Assembly (NCBI GenBank): GCA_013178185.1
Contig: JABLXC010000010.1
Span: forward strand, 1 to 64,000
DNA from: Anaerolineae bacterium
Lineage (GTDB): Bacteria > Chloroflexota > Anaerolineae > Anaerolineales > Anaerolineaceae
Direction: 5' to 3'
Length of the DNA: 64,000 bases
How positions within the stretch are numbered: the stretch's first letter is position 1; each line of letters begins with the position of its first letter. Under the pieces are notes generated by a model, which worked only from the letters and a program-made list of their open reading frames with translations, had not been told where the DNA came from and ran no database searches. Made by a program: the position numbers and the translations under genes. Shown here in pieces: positions 7,311-13,574 of the stretch.

Positions 7311-7571
7311 ATGGAATATGTACCAAGGAGTAAGCGGGGCATCATTGATCTGCGTGGGTCGATGGTGGCGACGCTGGACGATGAAGGTTATGTAATAGAG
7401 GTTCATGGAGCGGAGTTTCCAATGCTGAATGATGATTACCCGTATCCTCAGGGCGTTCTTTGTCTTGACACGGATGGTAGTGTCGTCTTAATCACCACAG
7501 ACTTGGATTTCTTGACTCTGGTAGGTGATGTGCTTTCGGATGGAGAACTTGAACAGCTTTTGAAAAGATAA
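7311..7571 (+). CDS. Hypothetical small acidic protein (86 aa)
   Basis: Unknown. The ATG follows GGTGAT. The sequence alternates hydrophobic strands with acidic turns (for example VLCLDTDGSVVLITTDLDFL), suggesting a small beta-rich fold. It is the last gene of the cassette that begins with the DUF932 gene and precedes structured-module copy 3. Confidence 0.55.
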   Translation: MEYVPRSKRGIIDLRGSMVATLDDEGYVIEVHGAEFPMLNDDYPYPQGVLCLDTDGSVVLITTDLDFLTLVGDVLSDGELEQLLKR

Positions 7572-7771
7572 CAAGGCATTCAGTACGGTTACTGAACGTC
7601 TTCGACGATCAGTAACTCACCTCCCCTGGCTTTGCCAGGAGAGGTGCCCGGCACAGATTTCTCGGGGCTCCCGGCGCGCTGCGCGCCCCGCTCACCGCGA
7701 GAAACGCACACCGTTGGTGTGCGCCTGACGGTCTGAAGCCGGCTTGGACGACGCGCCACAGGCGCTACGAT

Positions 7772-7800
7772 AGCCCGGCAGCGATGCTACCGGGCTTTTT
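7772..7800 (+). terminator. Rho-independent terminator inside module copy 3
   Basis: The same AGCCCGG/CCGGGCT stem and T-run as at 4505-4534. It would end transcripts from the 5097-7571 cassette. Confidence 0.8.
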
Positions 7801-8284
7801 TGTTGCCCAGATCCGCGGTGCGGAACTGGGCAAGGCCTCGACAAGTCGAGGTGGGCAGCGCGGTGCGCTGCGTCCGCAGAGCCAGCGCCGGTGGCAATGT
7901 TCCAGCCTCCGCACCCTTTCGCCTGATGAAACCTTATCGCATCCCTGCAGCCGATCCAGGCGCGCTGCGCTCAGTGCCGGCGATCGTTCGTTTTTTTTGA
8001 GAGGTGGGGCTTCTCAAAAAAAGCCGCTGCGATCTGGTCACTGTCCTGGATCGGCTGCAGGGTGCGATGGCCAGGTTTCGGCGAAAGGGTGCGGAGGCTG
8101 GAACAGGTGGGATCCCACCTGGTTGTGGTTCTGGGGAAAGGAATGGCGCTGAAGCGCCAGCGTTTATAAAACCGCGAGGCGCTGCCTCGCCACCGGGCTC
8201 ACGGGGAACAGAGTCTGGGAGGGGTGGGGACTAAAAACAAGGGAAAAACAGCAGGAAAATGAAGAAAATACTATTATAGAAGGG

Positions 8285-8354
8285 TTGACCATTAGACCGG
8301 TTTGCCAGTATAATTCTCTTATCAACTCGGGGCTTGCCCCAATCACCGTGAGGT
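8285..8354 (+). promoter_or_regulatory. Regulon promoter plus leader hairpin (copy 6)
   Basis: TTGACC (8285-8290), an 18-bp spacer, TATAAT (8309-8314), GGGGCTTGCCCC (8329-8340) and CCGTGAGGT ending at 8354, before the HD gene start at 8362. Confidence 0.85.
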
Positions 8355-8361
8355 TCGCGGC

Positions 8362-9054
8362 ATGTCTCTCGCATCCGCATTGAAGGGATTCATACCTGGT
8401 TCAAACGTGTTTGGCAATCGTTGGTTTGACCGTCAGAAGCCCTGGATTAGCTTTGAATTATCCTGTCTCGAAACGTTATTGCAGGACTGCAAAGTAAGGC
8501 CTCAAGTTTTAATCCACTCCGGAAACAATTTCGATTTCGTAGATCTGGACCGGAACATATTCACCATTGAAGACATAGCTCACGGCCTCTCTAACGTATG
8601 CAGGTTTGGTGGGCAATGCAATCGATTCTATTCAGTGGCTCAACACTCTGTGATGGTCAGCTATCTGGTTCCGGCAGAGTTGTCCATGGCAGCGTTGCTC
8701 CACGATGCTGCAGAAGCCTTTATGGGTGATATTACTTCTCCATTGAAAAGTCTTCTCCCGGATTACCGGACACTTGAGAAGAAAGTTGAGTCAATGATAC
8801 TCGCCCGGTTTGGAATTGTTGAGCCATTGGATATGAGAATCAAGCTCGCTGATCGGATTGCACTAGCAACGGAGGAACGGGATTTGATGCCGCGGCATGC
8901 TGACAGTTGGGAACTACTGAGAGGCGTGCTTCCAATTCAAGGTCGTATCCGGCCCGTATCATCCCGAAAGGCCTATCGGCAATTCATGTCCAGATATAAA
9001 GAAATTTCTGAATCAAACCTAAAACAGGGCTCACTCTTAAAGGCTGCAGCATGA
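8362..9054 (+). CDS. HD-domain phosphohydrolase, YfbR-like
   Basis: The 230-residue protein has HD-superfamily metal ligands: His95 in AQHSV, His114-Asp115 in LLHDAAE, and a later Asp in LADRIALATEERD. The layout resembles YfbR-type 5'-deoxynucleotidases, which dephosphorylate dNMPs, and related phosphohydrolases common on conjugative elements. About 50 residues at the N-terminus are extra. The substrate is inferred, not shown. It starts eight bases after the leader GAGGT and overlaps the next gene by four bases. Confidence 0.8.
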   Translation: MSLASALKGFIPGSNVFGNRWFDRQKPWISFELSCLETLLQDCKVRPQVLIHSGNNFDFVDLDRNIFTIEDIAHGLSNVCRFGGQCNRFYSVAQHSVMVSYLVPAELSMAALLHDAAEAFMGDITSPLKSLLPDYRTLEKKVESMILARFGIVEPLDMRIKLADRIALATEERDLMPRHADSWELLRGVLPIQGRIRPVSSRKAYRQFMSRYKEISESNLKQGSLLKAAA

Positions 9055-9731
9055 ACACAATTATTATCATTGACGAACTTAATGGGCCGGCAGACTGGGA
9101 AGTTGTGCTGGAGAAGCGGGCTGTTTGGATTCGAAGCCAGGAGATACGGCTGTTAATCTCGAATAATGCCAACCAATGGGGAATTCGCATCCAGGACCTT
9201 CAGGAGGCATATCACCGCGGGGCTCAATGTATTGAGCACGTACTGACGGCTAGTCTCTACTGCAAATCGAATGACAACCCAGTAAAGGTATTTTTGAAAA
9301 AGTTGCACTGGCGCTTGGATCTCGTCATGGAATTCGTTCGAGCTGGATTCGGTCCAAGTAATCATGAAGACCTGGTTTACCAGACGACTGCACATGATTC
9401 GTGGTCCACCTTTAGTCCATTCCACTTGAATCGGCTGCCGAGATTAAAAAGAGAGCCATCAAGATGGACCAAGCGCGAGGCAATTCGAGCTATTGCGAAT
9501 GGCCAATATTCCTGGCTACGTTGCGATGGCCGCTATACAGATGACTACTACGAGGACGACCAGCAGAACTACCGGCGCGGAGACATATCGAATTGGATGG
9601 AAATGGTTGAAAAAATCCTGACGGGAGATGGATGGCGAGTTTATGAAGATGAAGAGAAGCGTATCCATATCTGCTGCCACCACTTCGATTACAATTCGAT
9701 GAAGCTTGACATCGATGCAGTAAGAGAATGA
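9051..9731 (+). CDS. Hypothetical protein (226 aa)
   Basis: Unknown protein coupled to the HD gene through an ATGA overlap. It is rich in Trp, Arg and acidic residues, with an acidic Tyr/Asp stretch near residues 160-172. No signal peptide or membrane helix is visible. Tight coupling to the HD phosphohydrolase suggests a shared function, but I recognise no domain. Confidence 0.6.
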   Translation: MNTIIIIDELNGPADWEVVLEKRAVWIRSQEIRLLISNNANQWGIRIQDLQEAYHRGAQCIEHVLTASLYCKSNDNPVKVFLKKLHWRLDLVMEFVRAGFGPSNHEDLVYQTTAHDSWSTFSPFHLNRLPRLKREPSRWTKREAIRAIANGQYSWLRCDGRYTDDYYEDDQQNYRRGDISNWMEMVEKILTGDGWRVYEDEEKRIHICCHHFDYNSMKLDIDAVRE

Positions 9732-9740
9732 CGAAAACGC

Positions 9741-9769
9741 TTCGGGGCTTACCCCAATTACCGTGAGGT
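9741..9769 (+). promoter_or_regulatory. Leader hairpin without promoter (copy 7)
   Basis: GGGGCTTACCCC (9744-9755) followed by TACCGTGAGGT, seven bases before the ATG at 9777. The loop is CTTA instead of CTTG. No promoter hexamers are visible in the short gap after the previous gene. Confidence 0.7.
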
Positions 9770-9776
9770 CAGACCA

Positions 9777-9920
9777 ATGACAGTCTATGCGAATCATCGC
9801 GATCCACTTAGCATATTTGCGGAATTACTCGCGCAAGGAGGGATTGTGTCATTCATCTACAAGGGGCAGCAACGATACATTGGCCGCAGGTACATCACCC
9901 GTAAGGAGCACGGATTATGA
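9777..9920 (+). CDS. Small basic protein (47 aa)
   Basis: A 47-codon reading frame starts after the leader ribosome site (GTGAGGT) and ends in TTATGA, overlapping the ATG of the next gene. The C-terminal half is strongly basic and aromatic (FIYKGQQRYIGRRYITRKEH). The leader, the overlap and the coding-like composition support it as a real gene. The function is unknown. Confidence 0.55.
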   Translation: MTVYANHRDPLSIFAELLAQGGIVSFIYKGQQRYIGRRYITRKEHGL

Positions 9921-10384
9921 ATCTCGGACGTGAGCAGGAAATGCAAGCACTCATCTATGAACTGGAAAAGCTTATTGACCCCATATCCAAGGGCGGAGAA
10001 GCAACCACAAACAGAGCGATGTTTCTTGCCGAACGTCTAATCAACGTTACCCGGTTTGCATCGCAGGATGAAGACATTTCAACTGCTCTAGATGCCAGAG
10101 GCTTTATCAATAATGTTTCCCTGGTGGGGGAATCAAAGCTTCTGTTCGTGCGGGTGGCTGTGCTTTCCGGTAAGGATCCAAAGGACCAAGCAAAGAACCG
10201 ATACCAGTATTATGATTGCCGGGTTTTCAAGCCGCACCTGGTTAAGTGGTTCTCCGTTCAAGGGGGCGAGAGCTCAAACAAACTTGAGGGCTTGCTGGTC
10301 AAGGTCAAAATACGGAATCCATTCTGCATCATAGACCAAGTATACTTGAACTGTAGTGGGATCCTTGAGTCTGTTGAAATCTAA
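9917..10384 (+). CDS. Hypothetical protein (155 aa)
   Basis: Unknown soluble protein, translationally coupled to the 47-aa gene by an ATGA overlap. The N-terminal ~55 residues look helical and the C-terminal half beta-rich. It is the last gene of the leading-region cassette on the + strand, before the convergent gene at 10596. Confidence 0.6.
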   Translation: MNLGREQEMQALIYELEKLIDPISKGGEATTNRAMFLAERLINVTRFASQDEDISTALDARGFINNVSLVGESKLLFVRVAVLSGKDPKDQAKNRYQYYDCRVFKPHLVKWFSVQGGESSNKLEGLLVKVKIRNPFCIIDQVYLNCSGILESVEI

Positions 10385-10551
10385 AAATTGCAGATGCCAC
10401 CTAGAGGAGGTGAGTACTGCCGGTCAACTGCAGTGGTTCAGGCCAAATTTGAAAAGTAAACGTGGGCACCTAGCAAGATAAAACAATATGCCAACGTCAC
10501 TAACCTCCAATTTCACATCTTCAGTTTATCACCCTTCGTTAGACACACACA

Positions 10552-10586
10552 CTGGGTTTGGTAGATCTACCTCAAACCAAACCCAG
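10552..10586. terminator. Inverted repeat between convergent genes
   Basis: CTGGGTTTGGT and ACCAAACCCAG are perfect 11-base arms with a 13-base loop that itself can pair. It lies nine bases past the stop of the - strand gene at 10596, so it most likely terminates one or both convergent transcripts, though no strong T-run follows. Confidence 0.65.
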
Positions 10587-10595
10587 AATGTTTCC

Positions 10596-10895
10596 TTAAG
10601 CTGACGCGCTGTCCACCGTTGCTGAAACTGGTTGCGTTGTCCCTGCCGTCTTTGCTTTACCTTTCTTTGGGTCGCCTTTCGTCGTCAATCCGAGCTCCTT
10701 TTCTGCTTTGCTCACCAATTGTTCTATGAACTCTGGTACATGCTCTTGAAGTTCCAATGATTCATTATGATTTCGCTGCCCAAGGAATTCGTTGATTCGA
10801 TCTAGACGGTCCTTAAGCCCCTGGTTGATATCGACGCTCACCTTGACTGGCTTACCTTGGTCGACCTTAAAAAGTACCTTCTTCTTCGGGGGCAT
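10596..10895 (-). CDS. Small basic protein next to oriT region (99 aa)
   Basis: The 99-residue protein opens with a Lys-rich stretch (MPPKKK) and has a Lys-rich, Ala/Thr/Ser low-complexity tail (residues ~73-99), with a helical middle. The ATG follows AGGAGA. It is transcribed away from the traD-traI side, and its promoter region holds a perfect CTATATG/CATATAG operator. Position and charge suggest an oriT- or DNA-binding accessory protein, but no family is recognised. Confidence 0.6.
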   Translation of the reverse strand: MPPKKKVLFKVDQGKPVKVSVDINQGLKDRLDRINEFLGQRNHNESLELQEHVPEFIEQLVSKAEKELGLTTKGDPKKGKAKTAGTTQPVSATVDSASA

Positions 10896-10932
10896 ATCTT
10901 TCTCCTATTGATTCGGTGCGTGCGAGATTGCA

Positions 10933-10950
10933 CTATATGAAAACATATAG
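10933..10950. promoter_or_regulatory. tra-type palindromic operator, copy 1
   Basis: The sequence is CTATATGAAAACATATAG, with perfect 7-bp arms and a 4-bp spacer. It is identical to 49150-49167, and close relatives lie at 35586, 49520 and 53819. Read toward the - strand gene it contains TATAGT, usable as a -10, so a bound repressor would block that promoter. Confidence 0.8.
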
Positions 10951-11228
10951 TATGTTTTGGCCAACTGCAACCGCCGATTAGATTGAGCCGCATACAGGTG
11001 GATGCGCAGACAAAAAATCCAACGTGCGATGAATCTAGCTAACTACCACCGGCCGGTTCCGTTGTTCACACCCGATGCACATGCTGTGCAAGAGCTTCAA
11101 AGCCCGTGCTTTCAACGTCTAGGTCGTGCTTTTTTGTAGTTCAGTTGGTTTGAAAATAGTGCGCCAGGCGCACCTAAGAATCATAGGGTGTGTGGCTTTA
11201 GGTCATGCTTACTTGCAAGGAGTGGTAG
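10951..11228. other. Noncoding region, candidate oriT
   Basis: About 280 bp without a gene lies between divergent transcripts, next to an RHH protein gene, traD and the relaxase gene, the usual place for oriT in MobF systems. It holds a compact inverted repeat, GTGCGCC-A-GGCGCAC (11159-11173), followed by an AT-richer stretch, which resembles the hairpin-then-nic layout of MobF origins. The nic position cannot be assigned from sequence alone. Confidence 0.45.
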
Positions 11229-11624
11229 ATGGCAAATAAGGCTCGAACTACGATCAATATCCCGTCGGATATTGATAAGGAAATCTCGCGAATCCGGAGA
11301 AATATGCCCCATCTAACGCGCAATGAAGTTCTATTTATGCTCGCCCGAAGGGGTGTTGCCGAATCCTTTGTGGATGACATAACGAAACTAAGAGACGCCC
11401 TAACGGCGGCAGTTGGGTCGCAAACTGGGACACCAACAACGCCAATCCATGCAGATACAACGAAGGATGTTGTAGGGGAAACGAGGCGGAACAAGGAACT
11501 TACACTTCAGGTTCTAATACTGTTAAGGCGCTTTGTTAAGGAAGCAATTCCCGAGAAGGGAACCCAGTTATTGGAACAGGCTAAGGCGGACTTTGAAACC
11601 ATTAGGAGAAGACCAAGTGAATAA
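11229..11624 (+). CDS. Ribbon-helix-helix protein, probable TraY/TrwA-like accessory
   Basis: The 131-residue protein begins with a ribbon-helix-helix pattern: a short strand (ARTTINIPS, residues 5-13), then two helices up to about residue 45. The C-terminal half is helical and charged. Such proteins bind oriT and help relaxosome assembly. The gene directly precedes traD, whose GTG start overlaps its stop. The ATG follows AAGGAG. Homology to TraY or TrwA is inferred from fold pattern and position. Confidence 0.7.
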   Translation: MANKARTTINIPSDIDKEISRIRRNMPHLTRNEVLFMLARRGVAESFVDDITKLRDALTAAVGSQTGTPTTPIHADTTKDVVGETRRNKELTLQVLILLRRFVKEAIPEKGTQLLEQAKADFETIRRRPSE

Positions 11625-13572
11625 GCGTAGCGGTTCGATCCTTAACTTCATTCGGGGCGGTCAAACGTTAGCTCATTTCATTGGTATGGCCAATCAGGTA
11701 ATTGGCTACATCTTCAATTTTGGAGCCATAGCCTTCCTATCTACGTTCTCATACTTGCTCTACCGTTCCACCGACATGATCCATTTTTTTGCGTGGTTTA
11801 ACTACAACCAAGCTCGCTACCTTGTTGAATGGAGGGAGCGGCCCTACGACAAGCTTTGGTACATTGATGATCATGTGAATGGATCAATTGTCGAAGCGGT
11901 ACGCGTATATTCAAATGATTATATTCATCAGAACTATTTGGAGTTTTGCGATGATCTTTGGTATGCGGGAACGCGTGCCTTCATGTCTTTGTCTGCAGTT
12001 GGGGTAATCGCTGTAATCTATATTTGGAAGAAGGGTAAGGAATTTAGCTCAGATGAGCATATTCGAGGAGGTTCGTTTGTTGACGAAGAGACCTTTTCGA
12101 AGCTTCTGCTAAAGCTGTACACGGAGACCGAAAAGCTAACGAGAGGAATACTTAAGTTTGGAAGTATCGTTATTCCCAGGGAGTGGGAACCTCAGAACTT
12201 TCTTATCATTGGGGGTCCTGGTTCCGGAAAATCAGTATTGTATGCTGACTTTTTGGAATCGGCTAGAAAAGATAAACGCAGAGTTATCATTCACGACAGG
12301 TCTGGCGCGTACCTGGAGAAATTCTACCGTGAAGGAATCGACATCATTCTGAATCCGCTCGATATCAGGACCGCTCCCTGGAGCCTATACGGGGAGTGTA
12401 GGTTCTTGCATCAGTTCGAGATGGTTGCTGAAACCCTGTTCCCGCCAACAACTAAAGGTGATCCATTCTGGTATGAAGCACCTCGCTTAGTATTTGTTTC
12501 GTTAGCCATGAAAGAGCTGGCTGGACCAAATCCTTCAGCGTCTCGGTTAAGTCAAAAGGTCCTTTCTTGTCCCTTGGAAGAGCTTATAAAGATTTGTAAA
12601 GGGACCTACGCCCAAAGTGTTATCGATGAGAACGTTGTCAAACAGGCGCAAACGTTGAGGTCCATTGTTGCGACCAAAATGCGGTGTTTACTGTTATTCG
12701 AAGATGACAAGAGAAAAGGCTTTTCCATCAGGGATTGGGTTTCTAATGACAAGGGGGACGCAACTATATTCATAACTTCAAATAAGGATATGGAAGCTTA
12801 CTTGAAACCATTGATTACCCTTTGGCTGGAAATCGCCAGCATTAGTATCCTGTCACTGCCTCCCGATCTCCTACGTCGCATTTTCCTTTTCTACGATGAA
12901 TTGCAGGCTTTGGGCAGACTCAATTCGTTAGGTGGAACGTTGGCAGAAATTAGAAAATACGGAGGTTGTGCCGTCTTGGCTTTCCAAGGTTACTCCCAAG
13001 GGAAAAAGATTTACGACGAAGATGGGTTTGATGAGCTGGCTGATAGCTGTGCAACATACGCATTTCTGAGGAGTAATAACGCTGCGTCGGCAGAGTGGAT
13101 TTCTAAACAGCTGGGCAAGAATGACATTTATGAGGCGATGGAAAGTCTTTCGTACGGTCAGGAAAGGGTCCGTGATGGTGTGAATATGTCGGTCAACAGG
13201 AACGTAAGGGAGGTCATCATGCCAACACAAATCCAGGAACTTCCCGACCTGAATGGATACCTTAAAGTAGGTAGAGAGCTACCTATTACCAAATTTATAC
13301 TGAAATTTAAGAACAGGAAGGTGGTGGCGCCTGCCTTCTTGTTGGACGAAACAAAGTTCATAACTGCGGAAGCACTGAAACTGAGACAGGAGCCAATGGG
13401 CGATACTCGGGACGTAGAACCTTCTAAAAATGAAATTGAATCGGATCATTCAATAGATCCAACGGTTCTTGATGATCTTATCGACGAATTTTCTGATGAT
13501 CTGGCTCTCGATATTCCAATACTTGATGGGCTTGATGATGTTGTCGTGGATTTTGACTCCGAGGATCGATAG
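11617..13572 (+). CDS. traD: Type IV coupling protein (TraD/TrwB family)
   Basis: This membrane ATPase links the relaxosome to the secretion channel. I place the start at GTG 11617, after AGGAGA and overlapping the previous stop (GTGAATAA), which gives 651 residues. It has two N-terminal membrane helices. The Walker A motif GGPGSGKS lies near residue 200 and Walker B (FLFYDE) near 425, and the segment AFQGYSQ follows. The last ~50 residues are very acidic, as in TraD tails that contact the relaxosome. The relaxase gene starts three bases after its stop. Confidence 0.9.
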   Translation: MNKRSGSILNFIRGGQTLAHFIGMANQVIGYIFNFGAIAFLSTFSYLLYRSTDMIHFFAWFNYNQARYLVEWRERPYDKLWYIDDHVNGSIVEAVRVYSNDYIHQNYLEFCDDLWYAGTRAFMSLSAVGVIAVIYIWKKGKEFSSDEHIRGGSFVDEETFSKLLLKLYTETEKLTRGILKFGSIVIPREWEPQNFLIIGGPGSGKSVLYADFLESARKDKRRVIIHDRSGAYLEKFYREGIDIILNPLDIRTAPWSLYGECRFLHQFEMVAETLFPPTTKGDPFWYEAPRLVFVSLAMKELAGPNPSASRLSQKVLSCPLEELIKICKGTYAQSVIDENVVKQAQTLRSIVATKMRCLLLFEDDKRKGFSIRDWVSNDKGDATIFITSNKDMEAYLKPLITLWLEIASISILSLPPDLLRRIFLFYDELQALGRLNSLGGTLAEIRKYGGCAVLAFQGYSQGKKIYDEDGFDELADSCATYAFLRSNNAASAEWISKQLGKNDIYEAMESLSYGQERVRDGVNMSVNRNVREVIMPTQIQELPDLNGYLKVGRELPITKFILKFKNRKVVAPAFLLDETKFITAEALKLRQEPMGDTRDVEPSKNEIESDHSIDPTVLDDLIDEFSDDLALDIPILDGLDDVVVDFDSEDR

Positions 13573-13574
13573 AA

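Larger units (their letters stand above)
7615..8354 (+). repeat. Structured noncoding module, copy 3 (740 bp)
   Basis: Second complete copy of the module at 4345-5088, shorter by four bases. It keeps every major stem: the hairpin at 7618-7646, the CTCG...CGAG unit at 7661-7701, the terminator at 7772-7800, long arms 7899-7923 with 8080-8104, and inner arms 7938-7960 with 8045-8066. Where the sequence differs from copy 2 the pairing is mostly kept, and a three-base loss in GCGCCAC/GTGGCGC leaves GCGCC-ACA-GGCGC. It ends in the promoter and leader before the HD gene. Confidence 0.85.
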
